From positions 5,704,001 to 5,768,000 of the forward strand of contig NC_017030.1 in assembly GCF_000255295.1 (NCBI RefSeq): a stretch of DNA of 64,000 nt, read 5' to 3'. The translations under genes and the position numbers were made by a program. Positions 35,423 to 46,631 of the stretch are shown piece after piece. The notes beneath the pieces are model-generated. The model was given only the letters and a program-made list of their open reading frames with translations. It searched no databases and was not told the origin of the DNA. The first letter of the stretch is position 1. Each line of letters begins with the position of its first letter. Source of the DNA: Corallococcus coralloides DSM 2259. Its GTDB lineage: Bacteria > Myxococcota > Myxococcia > Myxococcales > Myxococcaceae.

Positions 35423-36670
35423 TCAGCGCACCGGTTCGAAGAACCGGTCCACCCGCAGGCCCGTGCCGCCGAACAGGTTGCCCAGCAGGCCGCCCCAGCC
35501 GAGCGACAGCCAGACGACCATGGCCTTGCCCTTGATGTGGCCGTACGGCACGTAGGCGACCTCGGCGCCGCCCGGACCGCCCAGGTTGTAGCGGCTGTCC
35601 GCGCTGTTGTCCCGGTTGTCGCCCATCACGAAGACGCTGTTGGCGGGCACCGTGTAGGGGCCCTCGTGCTCGCGGCCCGGCAGGCGCATGGGGTGCTGGA
35701 GCGACGAGTGCACCACGTCGCCCAGGGTCTCCCGGTAGAGCACCTCTTCCTGGTCGAACCAGCGGCCCGTCAGGTCGTCCTGGTTGTGCACCACGAAGTC
35801 CGGCGTCACCAGCGTGCGCGGCTGCGGCTCGCCGTTGATCCGCACCACCCCGTCGACGATCTCCACCGTGTCGCCGGGGATGCCGATGACGCGCTTGATG
35901 AAGTCCTTGGACTCGTCCACCGGGTTGTTGAAGACGATGACGTCCCCGCGCTTCGGCTCCCGCACGATGCGGAACGGGACGTAGTTCGTGTACGGGATGC
36001 GCACCCCGTAGATGAACTTGTTCACGAAGACCTGATCGCCAATCTGCAGCGTGGGCAGCATGGAGCCGGACGGGATGCGGTACGGCTCGATGAGCACCGT
36101 GCGGATGACCACCGCGATGAGCAGCGCCTTGCCGAAGCCGCCCAGGAAGTCCCACACGGACTGCTTGCGGTACGCGCCCAGGTGCTCCTGGGTGAGCTTC
36201 TCCAGCGCTTGCGTCTCCGTGCGCAGCAGCTCCGGGTTGCCCGCCACGGACGCGGACTCCACGCGCAGGGCCTGCTCGGTGATGCGGTCCGCCACGGCCG
36301 GGGGCACCTTCGTCCCCAGGCGCGCGAGGATGCGCTCGTCCTCGGAGATGAGCTCGTGCGCCTCATGGCGCAGCGTGCGCAAGAGCGACTCCTTCTTGGA
36401 GGCGCTGCGCCACACCAGCAGCCCGAAGAAGGCCACCACCATCAGCAGGCCGAAGCCCTTCATCAGGGGCTGGGCCCAGGACGCGGTGCCGGGCGCCATT
36501 TCAATCAGCGTGACGTACGGGAGGAACGCCAGGCCCACGCCGCACAGCGGGGCCCAGAGGCTGGTGAGCAGCTCGCGCCACATGAGCTGGCGGCGGGCCT
36601 TGAGCTGCTCCGGGGTGCGGCGCGCGGCCATGGCCGCTCCCAGCTTCATGGAAGGACTGGCCGTGCTCAT
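35423..36670 (-). CDS. lepB: Signal peptidase I
   Basis: Cleaves Sec and Tat signal peptides at the outer face of the inner membrane. 415 residues, long for the family. Two hydrophobic segments (about 35-90) precede a charged helical region (95-165), then a third membrane segment (FLGGFGKALLIAVVIRTVLI) immediately before the catalytic IPSGSMLPTLQIGD (nucleophile Ser). KRGDVIVF, FIKRVIGIPGD (general-base Lys) and FVMGDNRDNS are intact. The inserted charged region between membrane segments is unusual. It lies 5 bases after the lepA stop, the classic lepA-lepB order. Confidence 0.95.
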   Translation of the reverse strand: MSTASPSMKLGAAMAARRTPEQLKARRQLMWRELLTSLWAPLCGVGLAFLPYVTLIEMAPGTASWAQPLMKGFGLLMVVAFFGLLVWRSASKKESLLRTLRHEAHELISEDERILARLGTKVPPAVADRITEQALRVESASVAGNPELLRTETQALEKLTQEHLGAYRKQSVWDFLGGFGKALLIAVVIRTVLIEPYRIPSGSMLPTLQIGDQVFVNKFIYGVRIPYTNYVPFRIVREPKRGDVIVFNNPVDESKDFIKRVIGIPGDTVEIVDGVVRINGEPQPRTLVTPDFVVHNQDDLTGRWFDQEEVLYRETLGDVVHSSLQHPMRLPGREHEGPYTVPANSVFVMGDNRDNSADSRYNLGGPGGAEVAYVPYGHIKGKAMVVWLSLGWGGLLGNLFGGTGLRVDRFFEPVR

Positions 36671-36675
36671 GGGGC

Positions 36676-38487
36676 TTACTGCTCCGTCTTGAGGACCGCG
36701 AGGAAGGCTTCCTGCGGAATCTCCACCGTGCCCACCTGCTTCATGCGCTTCTTGCCCTCCTTCTGCTTCTCCAGGAGCTTGCGCTTGCGGCTGATGTCGC
36801 CGCCGTAGCACTTGGCAAGGACGTTCTTGCGCATGGCGGAGATCGTCTCGCGGGAGATGATCTTCGCGCCGATGGCGGCCTGGATGGCCACCTCGTACAT
36901 CTGCTTGGGAATCACTTCCTTGAGCTTCTCGCAGACCTCGCGGCCGCGCAGGTACGCGCGCTCGCGGTGCACGATGACGGAGAGCGCGTCCACCGGCTCC
37001 CCATTGATGAGGATGTCCAGCTTGGCCAGGTCCGCTTCCGCGTAGGCGGACAGCTCGTAGTCCAGGCTCGCGTAGCCGCGCGACACGCTCTTCAGCCGGT
37101 CGAAGAAGTCGAACACGACTTCCGCCATGGGCATCTCGTACGTCACCTGCACGCGGGTGCCGCTGGAGCCCAGGTACTTCATGTCCTTCTGCACGCCACG
37201 CCGGTCCTGGCACAGCTTCAAGATGGCGCCCAGGTGCTCGTTGGGCACGTGGATGTGACAGGTGAGGATGGGCTCCTCGAACTTCTCGATGTTCTGCGTG
37301 GGCGGCAGCTTCGCCGGGTTGTCCACCAGCATCGTCTCACCCTTGCTGGTGGTGATGCGGTAGACCACCGACGGCGCCGTGGTGATGAGGTTGAGGTTGT
37401 ACTCGCGCTCCAGGCGCTCCTGGACGATCTCCATGTGGAGCAGGCCCAGGTAGCCGCAGCGGAAGCCGAACCCCAGCGCCGTGGATGACTCCGGCTCGTA
37501 GGTGAAGGCCGAGTCGTTGAGCGTCAGCTTCGCCAGCGCGTCGCGCAGGTTCTCGTAGTCCGCGGAGTCCACCGGGAAGATGCCGGAGAACACCATCGGC
37601 TTTACTTCCTTGAAGCCGGGGAACGGCGCCTCCGTGGGGCGCGCCTCCTCCGTCACGGTGTCGCCGACCTTCGCGTCCTGCAGCTCCTTCACGTTGGCGA
37701 CGAGCACGCCCACCTCGCCCGCCATCAGCTGCTGCACCGGGCGCGAGAACGGGCTGAACACGCCCAGCTCCTGCACCTCGAAGACCTTGTTGTTGCTGAA
37801 CATCTTGATCTTCTGCTTCAGCTTCAGCGTGCCTTCCAGCACGCGCACCAGCGTCACCACGCCCCGGTAGTTGTCGTACCAGGAGTCGAAGACGAGCGCC
37901 TTGAGCGGCGCGGTCGGCGAACCCTGCGGCGGCGGCACGCGCTTCACCACCGACTCCAGGATGTCGTGGATGCCCAGGCCCTCCTTCGCGGAGGCCGGCA
38001 CCGCGACGGACGCGTCGATGCCGATGACGTCTTCAATCTCCCCGCGCGTGCGGTCCACGTCCGCGGAGGGCAGGTCGATCTTGTTGATGACCGGGATGAT
38101 TTCCAGGTTGTGATCCAACGCCATGTAGACGTTGGCGAGCGTCTGCGCCTCCACGCCCTGCGTCGCGTCCACGACGAGCAGCGCGCCCTCGCACGCGGCG
38201 AGGCTGCGGCTCACCTCGTAGGCGAAGTCCACGTGTCCCGGCGTGTCGATGAGGTTGAGGACGTAGTTCTGGCCGTCCTTGGCGGTGTACGTCATCCGCA
38301 CGGACTGGGCCTTGATGGTGATGCCCCGCTCTCGCTCGATGTCCATGTTGTCGAGGAACTGGGCCTGCGCCTCACGCTTGGTCAGCGTGCCTGTCTTCTC
38401 CAGGAGGCGGTCGGCCAGCGTCGACTTTCCATGGTCGATGTGGGCGATGATGCAGAAGTTGCGGATGTGCGCGTTTTCAGCCGGCAT
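36676..38487 (-). CDS. lepA: Elongation factor 4 (ribosomal back-translocase GTPase)
   Basis: GTPase that acts on paused ribosomes. 603 residues, typical length. G1 [10 protein letters not shown]2 ERERGITI, G3 DTPGHVDF, G4 NKIDLP are clear. The C-terminal LepA-specific domain ([29 protein letters not shown]) is split below the reporting limit but fully present near residues 545-575. ATG 38487 gives the standard N-terminus. It is followed by lepB after 5 bases. Confidence 0.97.
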   Translation of the reverse strand: MPAENAHIRNFCIIAHIDHGKSTLADRLLEKTGTLTKREAQAQFLDNMDIERERGITIKAQSVRMTYTAKDGQNYVLNLIDTPGHVDFAYEVSRSLAACEGALLVVDATQGVEAQTLANVYMALDHNLEIIPVINKIDLPSADVDRTRGEIEDVIGIDASVAVPASAKEGLGIHDILESVVKRVPPPQGSPTAPLKALVFDSWYDNYRGVVTLVRVLEGTLKLKQKIKMFSNNKVFEVQELGVFSPFSRPVQQLMAGEVGVLVANVKELQDAKVGDTVTEEARPTEAPFPGFKEVKPMVFSGIFPVDSADYENLRDALAKLTLNDSAFTYEPESSTALGFGFRCGYLGLLHMEIVQERLEREYNLNLITTAPSVVYRITTSKGETMLVDNPAKLPPTQNIEKFEEPILTCHIHVPNEHLGAILKLCQDRRGVQKDMKYLGSSGTRVQVTYEMPMAEVVFDFFDRLKSVSRGYASLDYELSAYAEADLAKLDILINGEPVDALSVIVHRERAYLRGREVCEKLKEVIPKQMYEVAIQAAIGAKIISRETISAMRKNVLAKCYGGDISRKRKLLEKQKEGKKRMKQVGTVEIPQEAFLAVLKTEQ

Positions 38488-38614
38488 GGTCAGGGCGCTC
38501 GTCGGTCGCGAAGCGGGCGTAGGTAACACCGAACCGCCTGAAAATCCACGACCGGCGCACACCTGCCCGCCGGGCACTCCACCCACCTGACGCCCGGCAT
38601 TCCCTTTGATGCGC

Positions 38615-38638
38615 CCCCCCGGCATCCAGGCCGGGGGG
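38615..38638 (-). terminator. Terminator candidate after the epimerase gene
   Basis: CCCCCCGGC (38615-38623) pairs with GCCGGGGGG (38630-38638) over a 6-base loop, 17 bases past the stop of the leftward epimerase gene. A T-run is missing. Confidence 0.6.
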
Positions 38639-38655
38639 ACTCAACGGCCCGGACT

Positions 38656-39600
38656 TCAGCCCCGGGCGCGGACGGGCCCGGCGGCCTGGTCGCGGAAGAA
38701 CTGGATCGTGTGGCGCAGGCCTTCCGCCAGCTGCACGGACGGCTCCCAGCCCAGCACCTTCTTCGCGTGCGCCGCGTCGATGCACGAGCGCAGCTGCTCG
38801 CCCGGCTTGCCCGGCGCGTGCGCGGCCTTCAGCGAGCTGCCGCCGGCCTGCGCGATGAGCTCGTAGAGCCGGTTGATGTCCGTCTCCACGCCGGTGCCGA
38901 TGTTCGCGGCGCCCACGTAGTCGCTCTGGAAGGCCAGGTAGTTGGCGCGGGCCACGTCCGGACCGAAGACGAAGTCACGCGTCTGCTTGCCCTCGCCGAA
39001 GATGGTGCAGCCCTGCCCCGCGATGACGCGCTGGCTGAAGATGGCCACCACGCCCGCCTCGCCGTGCGGGTTCTGACGCGGGCCGTACACGTTGGCGTAC
39101 CGCAGGGCCACGTACGGCAGGCCGTACTGCGCCCGGTAGTAGCCCAGGTACAGCTCGCCCGCCGCCTTGGAGACGCCGTAGGGCGACACCGGCCGCTGGG
39201 GGTGGTCCTCCCGGGCGGGGAAGTAGTCCTGCTCGCCGTAGATGGCGCCGCCGGTGGAGCTGAAGATGACCTTCTTCACGCCGGACTGGCGCGCGGCCTC
39301 CAGCAGGTTCGTCATGCCGCGGATGTTCACGTCCGCGTCGAAGCCGGGGTCCTCCACGCTGCGGCGCACGTCCATCTGGGCGGCCAGGTGACAGAGCACC
39401 TGGGGCTTCTCCGTGCGGATGAGCTCCGCGGCTTCCGGACTCCGGATGTCGTGCACGGCCAGCCGCACGCGCGGATCCAGGTTCTCCTTCTTGCCGCTCG
39501 ACAGGTTGTCCAGCGCGATGACCTCATGGCCATTGCGGAGGAACTCATCGCACACGTGCGAGCCGATGAAGCCCGCGCCGCCCGTTACCAGGACTTTCAC
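38656..39600 (-). CDS. NAD-dependent sugar-nucleotide epimerase (GalE-like)
   Basis: A 314-residue short-chain dehydrogenase-type epimerase. TGGAGFIG (6-13) binds NAD, SSTGGAIYG holds the catalytic Ser/Thr, PYGVSKAAGE the Tyr-x3-Lys pair, and LRYANVYGPRQ the substrate wall. It likely interconverts UDP-glucose/galactose or a related UDP-sugar for envelope polysaccharide. The GTG at 39600 has a strong GGGGAG ribosome site 6 bases upstream; a longer reading to 39627 lacks one. It is 70 bases downstream of the UXS-like gene on the same strand, so the two probably work on nucleotide sugars together. Confidence 0.85.
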   Translation of the reverse strand: MKVLVTGGAGFIGSHVCDEFLRNGHEVIALDNLSSGKKENLDPRVRLAVHDIRSPEAAELIRTEKPQVLCHLAAQMDVRRSVEDPGFDADVNIRGMTNLLEAARQSGVKKVIFSSTGGAIYGEQDYFPAREDHPQRPVSPYGVSKAAGELYLGYYRAQYGLPYVALRYANVYGPRQNPHGEAGVVAIFSQRVIAGQGCTIFGEGKQTRDFVFGPDVARANYLAFQSDYVGAANIGTGVETDINRLYELIAQAGGSSLKAAHAPGKPGEQLRSCIDAAHAKKVLGWEPSVQLAEGLRHTIQFFRDQAAGPVRARG

Positions 39601-39670
39601 GCCGTTCTCCCCAGGCCCGGCCGCCACGGGCCCGGGCCGTCTACCTCGCGTTCACTCGCGCGCGGCCAAC

Positions 39671-40639
<969 letters not shown>

Positions 40640-40654
40640 GTCACGCCTCGTTCG

Positions 40655-40837
40655 TCAGGAGAGTTCGTCGAAGGTCGCCTGGCCCGGCAGCTGCGCTTTG
40701 TATTTCTCCAGCACCAGGTCGATGCCCTGCCGGATGTATTCGGCCACGGGCACCTTCGTCTTCTGGTTCAGCGCCTTGAGCAGTTCGTTCTGCTCCGGAG
40801 TGATGTAGATGGTGGTGCTGACTTTCTTTCGGGCCAT
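40655..40837 (-). CDS. Ribbon-helix-helix DNA-binding protein (60 residues)
   Basis: KKVSTTIYITPEQNELLKAL forms the beta-strand and first helix of an Arc/MetJ-type ribbon-helix-helix fold, and VPVAEYIRQGIDLVLE the second helix. As in that family it would dimerise and bind DNA through the ribbon. It opens the operon with the UXS-like and GalE-like genes (15-base gap). An AT-rich TATATT sequence about 12-18 bases upstream is a plausible -10. It could autoregulate this operon; no antitoxin partner is visible beside it. Confidence 0.85.
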   Translation of the reverse strand: MARKKVSTTIYITPEQNELLKALNQKTKVPVAEYIRQGIDLVLEKYKAQLPGQATFDELS

Positions 40838-40930
40838 GGCGATACGTGAAAATATATGGAATGACGTGGCCTGCGAAAGCACGGAAGTGAAGCGGCGCGA
40901 ACATGGCGCCCCACCTGCTCGGGAGGCACC

Positions 40931-41530
40931 TTGGCTTCTAGCAACCGTTTGATTTTCCTGGGCTTCCTGGCTGCTGGCGCGCTCGCGGGCTGCGCCTCCC
41001 AGAAGGCCGCGGAGGCCCCTGACGCAGCGCGCAAGCGCCCCGAGGCGGAGGGCATCCGGGGGAAGCAGGACCCGGGAGAGACCGTCACGGAGCTGGACGC
41101 CAACGGCGACGGCCGCACGGACGTGTGGGAGTACCGGCTCAAGGACGCGCTGGTGCGCAAGGAGCTGGACCTGAACTGGGACGGCCGCGTGGACGTCACC
41201 CAGTACCTGGATCCGCAGGGCGTGAAGGTCCGCGAGGTGATGGACCTGGACTACGACGGCAAGGTGGACGCCACGTACCACTACACCGAGGGCAAGCGCA
41301 CCAAGGGCGAGCGGGACCTGAACGGTGACGGCCGCGCGGACTCGTGGCTGTACTACGAGAACGACACGCTCGTGCGGAAGGAGCGCGACGCGAACCACGA
41401 TGGCCGGGTGGACTACTGGGAGTACTGGGAGAACGGCCAGGTGGATCGCATTGGCGAGGACCTGGACGGCGACGGCACCGTGGACCAGTGGACCCGCAAT
41501 CCGAACGCGGCGGCGAAGTCCAAGGAGTGA
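40931..41530 (+). CDS. Lipoprotein with six Ca-binding-type D-x-N-x-D-G repeats
   Basis: 199 residues. A signal peptide ends in the lipobox LAGC (C21). After a linker, six copies of a roughly 20-residue unit follow, each with an acidic loop: DANGDGRTD, DLNWDGRVD, DLDYDGKVD, DLNGDGRAD, DANHDGRVD, DLDGDGTVD, each followed by an aromatic strand (WEY, TQY, YHY, WLYY). The loop matches EF-hand/thrombospondin-3-like calcium sites. TTG 40931 is the start, with GGGAGG just upstream. It is divergent from the RHH gene. It is likely an envelope calcium-binding or structural lipoprotein. Confidence 0.82.
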   Translation: MASSNRLIFLGFLAAGALAGCASQKAAEAPDAARKRPEAEGIRGKQDPGETVTELDANGDGRTDVWEYRLKDALVRKELDLNWDGRVDVTQYLDPQGVKVREVMDLDYDGKVDATYHYTEGKRTKGERDLNGDGRADSWLYYENDTLVRKERDANHDGRVDYWEYWENGQVDRIGEDLDGDGTVDQWTRNPNAAAKSKE

Positions 41531-41545
41531 GGTCGGGGGGCCCAG

Positions 41546-41572
41546 GCCGGCGCACCTTCACGGCGCGCCGGC
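41546..41572. terminator. Bidirectional terminator candidate
   Basis: GCCGGCGC (41546-41553) pairs with GCGCCGGC (41565-41572) over an 11-base loop, between the convergent lipoprotein and cupin genes. Confidence 0.5.
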
Positions 41573-41590
41573 GGGCGGTACTGCGGGGGA

Positions 41591-41953
41591 CTACGGGGCG
41601 CTGGTGCCCGTGCGCCCGTAGGAGTCCTCCAGGCGCACCACGTCGTTCAGCTCGGGGGTGCTGACCTCGAGGATGTCGCAGTCGGTGATGGCGACCATCC
41701 GGTGCTTCGTCAGCGGCTTGATGTGGTAGCTCTCACCAGGGTTCATCTCCTTCTCGATGAGGCCCTGGCCCTCGTCCACGACGAAGAGGAGCTTGCCGCT
41801 CTGGACGTGGATGGTCTCGTCCTTCACGTTGTGGAACTGGAGGCTCAGCTTGTGGCCGGCCTTCACGTGCAGGAGCTTGCCCACGTAGCGCTCCGTGTGG
41901 GCCCAGATGAGCTCGTGCCCCCAGGGCTTCTCCACCCGCTTCGTCGTCGTCAT
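41591..41953 (-). CDS. Cupin, mannose-6-phosphate isomerase type II-like
   Basis: A 120-residue single-cupin protein. KRVEKPWGHE, KLSLQFHNVKDET and HIKPLTKHRM match the C-terminal isomerase domain of bifunctional mannose-1-phosphate guanylyltransferase/phosphomannose isomerases, including the metal His/Glu positions. It may isomerise mannose-6-phosphate or another sugar phosphate, or be a sugar-nucleotide cupin epimerase relative. The sugar-nucleotide genes are nearby but transcribed separately. It lies 29 bases downstream of the SPOR gene on the same strand. Confidence 0.8.
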   Translation of the reverse strand: MTTTKRVEKPWGHELIWAHTERYVGKLLHVKAGHKLSLQFHNVKDETIHVQSGKLLFVVDEGQGLIEKEMNPGESYHIKPLTKHRMVAITDCDILEVSTPELNDVVRLEDSYGRTGTSAP

Positions 41954-41982
41954 TTGCTTCGTCTCTTCCTTGCCCAGCAGCG

Positions 41983-42918
41983 CTAGTTCGTGCCGGCCAC
42001 GTACGCGTCGAGCTGGGTCTCGCGCTTGAAGTCCGTCAGGTACCGACCCGCGGCTTCCTTGCTGGCGAAGCTGCCCATCCGGACGCGGTACCAGGTGCCC
42101 TTTCCAGGCACCTCCGCCGCCAGGATATAGGGGGCATAGCCCTTGTCGCGCAACCGCGCGGCGAAACGGTCGGCGTCCTGGCGGCTCTGGAAGGCAGAGA
42201 GCTGGAGCGTGAACGCCCCACCCTTCACGGCCTCGGACGGACGCGGCGGCTCCGCGGGCAGCGCCTGGGCCCGGGCGATGGCCTCCTTCATGCCCCCGTC
42301 ACGCGCGGCGGTGCGGGTGGCGACCGGCGTCTCCTCCACCTTTCCCTTCACCGGCTCCACCACCTTGGCGGGCTCCGGCTTCGCGGCGGCGACCTTGGCG
42401 GGCTCTTCGGCCTTGGGCTCGGGCTTGGACTCCGGCTTCGCGAGCGGCTTGCCGTTGGCGATGGCGTCCTCCTCGGCGGCGTCCATCGCGGGCAGCTCGC
42501 CCGTGTCGGGGTCCGGCGTGGGGGCCAGGGCGGGCTTCGCGGCGACCTTGGGGGCCTCCGCGGGCTTGGGCTCCGGCTTCGTCTCCGGCTTCACGGCGAC
42601 CTTGGGGGCCTCCGGCTTCGCGGCGGCCTTGGGCAGCGGCGGCAGGGGCTCCGAGCCCGTCTTGCGGGTGAGCTCGTCCGGGAAGGTGAGCGGCGGCTCC
42701 TGGCGTGCGTCGTTGAGGACCTGCGCGTTGGCGTCCAGCGCGGAGAGCAGGTCCGGGGCGGCGGCCGTCTGCGAGTCGCTCGCGAGCTTCTTGCCCACCA
42801 CCACGCCCAGCACGAACACGGCGCCCATCACGACGATGCCGGCGATCAACAGGCTGACGATCTGCCGGTTGTCCAGCGAGACGTCGAACTTCTCCTTCAT
42901 CCGGTGGGCGTCACGCAT
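41983..42918 (-). CDS. SPOR-domain membrane protein
   Basis: 311 residues. A short cytoplasmic N-terminus, one membrane helix (about 21-42), then a long Pro/Lys/Glu/Ala-rich periplasmic linker with repeated KPEPK-type units (about 85-215). A C-terminal SPOR domain (230-311) carries FTLQLSAFQSRQDADRFAARL and WYRVRMGSFASKEAA. SPOR domains bind denuded peptidoglycan strands at division sites. The linker repeats likely span the periplasm. ATG 42918 is used; ATG 42900 is a shorter alternative. A cell-division or wall-remodelling role is inferred from the domain. Confidence 0.9.
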   Translation of the reverse strand: MRDAHRMKEKFDVSLDNRQIVSLLIAGIVVMGAVFVLGVVVGKKLASDSQTAAAPDLLSALDANAQVLNDARQEPPLTFPDELTRKTGSEPLPPLPKAAAKPEAPKVAVKPETKPEPKPAEAPKVAAKPALAPTPDPDTGELPAMDAAEEDAIANGKPLAKPESKPEPKAEEPAKVAAAKPEPAKVVEPVKGKVEETPVATRTAARDGGMKEAIARAQALPAEPPRPSEAVKGGAFTLQLSAFQSRQDADRFAARLRDKGYAPYILAAEVPGKGTWYRVRMGSFASKEAAGRYLTDFKRETQLDAYVAGTN

Positions 42919-43115
42919 GGCGGGGCAGACCTCGATCGCGCGCTCACGGCCCGTGTAACGGCCTGTAGCGACAGCGTGCGCGCAAGCTACGCCCCACCCC
43001 CAGGCGGGTCAAATTCGCGGAGGCAGCGAAGTCCCAGTGCGCGCGAGGCCTGAAGTCCGGCCCCAGCAGCTCCGGCGATGCCTTCAAGAGACGACGCAGG
43101 ACGCGCCGGGTGGGA

Positions 43116-44162
<1,047 letters not shown>

Positions 44163-44256
44163 GGGGCTCCTTCCTACACGCCCCCAGGCCGCGACGCACG
44201 GCCGGAGGCGCTCCAGGCCCCCTCCCCTGCCCTCCGGCCGGGAGGAGGCCCCCGTG

Positions 44257-45522
44257 TCATGAACCGCGCGCCGCCCAGGCCGTGAGCAGGGAGCAGAGCG
44301 CGTCCGTGGTGTTCAGCGACGGGTCGTCGAGCACGGATTCGACAAGGTACCGGGTCGCCTCGCCCACCTTCGGCGAGGGGCCGATGCCCAGCGTCTTCAT
44401 GATGTCGCCCCCGGTGAGCGCCAGCTCCTTCGCGGACAGCGGGGGCTTCGCGGCGGCCAGCGCCTCCAGCCGCGCGGCCAGCGCCTCTACCGCGGGCAGC
44501 CGCTCCGGGGCCTGGACCTGGACGCGGGCCTTCGCCACGGAGAGGAGCGCGGGCAGGTTCACCAGGCCCACCCGAGCAAGCAGCCGGCGCAGCGCGGGGT
44601 CCGCATCGTCCACGCGCGTCTCCAGCTTCGCGTGCTCCACGAGCAGGCCGATGAGGTCCGCGGACTTGTTGGGGAACTTCAAACGCAGACACAGCTCCCG
44701 GGCCTGCGTCGCGGTGTCGATGTCCGCGAGCAGCGTGGCCATGCGCAGGTCCGCGTCCAGCGGCGCGGCCTGCACGGCGGCGCGGGCGAGCCGGACGGTT
44801 TCCGCGTCCGCGTGGGCCACCTCCGGCAGGAACACCGCCATCAGCCCCGTGTCCGCCAGCAGGTGCAGCCCCATCTCCGCGCGGGGGGACAGCAGCAGCT
44901 TGAGCAACTCCTCGCGCACGCGCTCCAGCGCGACCTTGCGGAACACGGCCAGGGTCGCGGGGATGGCGTCGCGGGTGTCGGGGTCCAGCGTGAAGCCCAG
45001 CACGGCGGCGAAGCGCACGGCGCGCAGGGGGCGCAGGCCGTCCTCGGAGAAGCGCTCCTGCGCGGAACCCACGCAGCGGATCAGCTTCGCGGGCAGGTCC
45101 ACCTGCCCGCCGAACGGATCCACCAGCTCGCGGTCCAGCGGGTTGTACGCCATGGCGTTGATGGTGAAGTCGCGCCGCGACAGGTCCTTCACGATGTCGC
45201 GCTCGAAGGACACGGAGCTGGGGCGCCGGCCATCCAGATAGTCCCCTTCCGAACGGAACGTCGTCACCTCCACGTGGTTGCCGCCGGTGACGACCGTGAC
45301 GGTGCCGTGCTGGATGCCGGTGGGGATGACCTTGCGGAAGGCGCGCTGGACCTCTTCCGGCAGCGCGCTGGTGGCCACGTCGAAGTCCTTCGGATGGACC
45401 TTGCGCACCATGTCCCGCACGCAGCCGCCGACCAGATAGGTGGGGTGGCCCAGCTCGCGCAGGCGGGTGATGACTTCGAGCACGGGCTTCGGAATGTCGG
45501 CGTCGTGGAGGTTGGCGATCAT
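44257..45522 (-). CDS. CCA tRNA nucleotidyltransferase / poly(A) polymerase family protein
   Basis: A class II nucleotidyltransferase of 421 residues. VGGCVRD (31-37) and DFD (46-48) form the catalytic GG/RRD/DxD head; [25 protein letters not shown] and the following helical domain are typical. It adds CCA to tRNA or poly(A) to RNA; these two activities cannot be told apart by motif here, although the absence of a long basic C-terminal tail favours tRNA CCA addition. The start 45522 fits the family; an in-frame extension to 45609 has no homology or ribosome site. Confidence 0.87.
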   Translation of the reverse strand: MIANLHDADIPKPVLEVITRLRELGHPTYLVGGCVRDMVRKVHPKDFDVATSALPEEVQRAFRKVIPTGIQHGTVTVVTGGNHVEVTTFRSEGDYLDGRRPSSVSFERDIVKDLSRRDFTINAMAYNPLDRELVDPFGGQVDLPAKLIRCVGSAQERFSEDGLRPLRAVRFAAVLGFTLDPDTRDAIPATLAVFRKVALERVREELLKLLLSPRAEMGLHLLADTGLMAVFLPEVAHADAETVRLARAAVQAAPLDADLRMATLLADIDTATQARELCLRLKFPNKSADLIGLLVEHAKLETRVDDADPALRRLLARVGLVNLPALLSVAKARVQVQAPERLPAVEALAARLEALAAAKPPLSAKELALTGGDIMKTLGIGPSPKVGEATRYLVESVLDDPSLNTTDALCSLLTAWAARGS

Positions 45523-45741
45523 GTCCGCAGGGGTGGGAGGAGGCGGGCGCGTACGTTGCCGTCTTCCGGCGGGCCTTGCCACTGCGATGGCCCCCATGAC
45601 GGCCGGCATACGACAAATGACGTATACGTGGGCGAATGAAAGTCTTCAGGAAACTCCAGCCCACACGCCCCGACAATCATTTCAACGCATCACCTACCGC
45701 GGGCACGGTCCAACGGGCCGCCGCCCCCAGCGAGGAAAACC

Positions 45742-46131
45742 ATGTTCAAGGTCACCAGCAACCACACGTTCAAGAACCCCTCCCGCCTGCAGATTGATCA
45801 GACGACGCAGGGCAAGAAGAGCGACTACAGCCACGCGGTCAGCGGCGTGAACCAGCTCCTCGACAAGGGCAACTTCGGCATCTCCGACCGGTCCAAGAAC
45901 AGCGTCATCGACAACGTCAAGAAGGTGGAGACGGGCGCGCGCAGCGAGGTCAACGCGCACCAGCGCGAGGCGCTGAACTTCGGCCGCGACGCCTTCGTGA
46001 GCATCAGCAAGGGCCAGTTCAAGCAGGGTGCGGTGGAGGCCCTCGGCTCCGGGCTCAACGCCGCGGCCTCGGGGTTCAAGTCCACGTACACGCCGACGCC
46101 GCACGAGAAGCAGGGCATCGCCCCCTGGTGA
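45742..46131 (+). CDS. Hypothetical protein (129 residues)
   Basis: Unrecognised. It has a clear GAGG ribosome site 8 bases before the ATG. The protein is polar, Asn/Ser/Gln-rich at the N-terminus, then helical with a Gly/Ala-rich stretch (VEALGSGLNAAASGF) and ends in Pro/His-rich TPTPHEKQGIAPW. No signal peptide, Cys or membrane segment. The composition (few hydrophobic residues, many Ser/Asn/Gln) differs from its enzyme neighbours and suggests a secreted or surface role by an unconventional route, but that is speculation. Confidence 0.65.
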   Translation: MFKVTSNHTFKNPSRLQIDQTTQGKKSDYSHAVSGVNQLLDKGNFGISDRSKNSVIDNVKKVETGARSEVNAHQREALNFGRDAFVSISKGQFKQGAVEALGSGLNAAASGFKSTYTPTPHEKQGIAPW

Positions 46132-46170
46132 CCCCTGCCTGCTGACAGGCCAGGCATCACGCACGGCGTC

Positions 46171-46203
46171 TGGCGGGTGCATCTGTTAACGATGCACCCG
46201 CCA
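46171..46203. promoter_or_regulatory. Perfect 13-base inverted repeat ending in a start codon
   Basis: TGGCGGGTGCATC (46171-46183) is exactly complementary to GATGCACCCGCCA (46191-46203), with TGTTAAC between. The last A is the first base of the ATG of the DUF4326 gene. In mRNA this would hide the start region; in DNA it is a good operator for a dimeric repressor. No T-run follows, so terminator use for the gene upstream is less likely. Confidence 0.7.
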
Positions 46204-46631
46204 TGTCCGAATCCCGAACCACCGCGGTGCACGTCCACGACGCCTGTGAGGTGTACGTGGGCCGCGCCTTTCGCGCCTGGGCAAAGCCCGGGCCGCTCAA
46301 CCCCGTGCCCGGCCGCTTCGGCAATCCGTTCAAGCCCGGGGGTGTGAAGACCTGGAAGGCGATGATCCGCACGTACTTCGAGCCGTGGCTGGCGAAGCTG
46401 CCCGCGGACGAAGCCGAGCGGATCCGCGACGAGGCCCAGCGGCGCATGGCGCCCGGCCCGGACGCGTTCGAATCCTTCCGCTGGTACCTGGAGCTGCGCA
46501 CGAAGCACGACGCGGACTTCCTGCGCGACGTGAAGACCTTGCGCGGCAAGCGGCTGGGCTGCTGGTGCAAGCCGGGCCCGTGCCACGCGGACGTGCTGGC
46601 CGCGTGGCTGGACTCAGGGCCGCGTCAGTGA
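46203..46631 (+). CDS. DUF4326-family protein
   Basis: 142 residues. VYVGRAFRAWAKPGPLNP, GRFGNPFKPG, and the C-terminal LRGKRLGCWCKPGPCHADVL split at the reporting limit but clearly match the family, with a Cys-rich CWC...C motif (near 120-126) that may bind metal. Many relatives are phage- or plasmid-borne and their function is unknown. The start codon is the end of a perfect inverted repeat and there is no ribosome site, so translation may be leaderless or regulated. It overlaps the convergent esterase gene by 7 bases. Confidence 0.8.
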   Translation: MSESRTTAVHVHDACEVYVGRAFRAWAKPGPLNPVPGRFGNPFKPGGVKTWKAMIRTYFEPWLAKLPADEAERIRDEAQRRMAPGPDAFESFRWYLELRTKHDADFLRDVKTLRGKRLGCWCKPGPCHADVLAAWLDSGPRQ

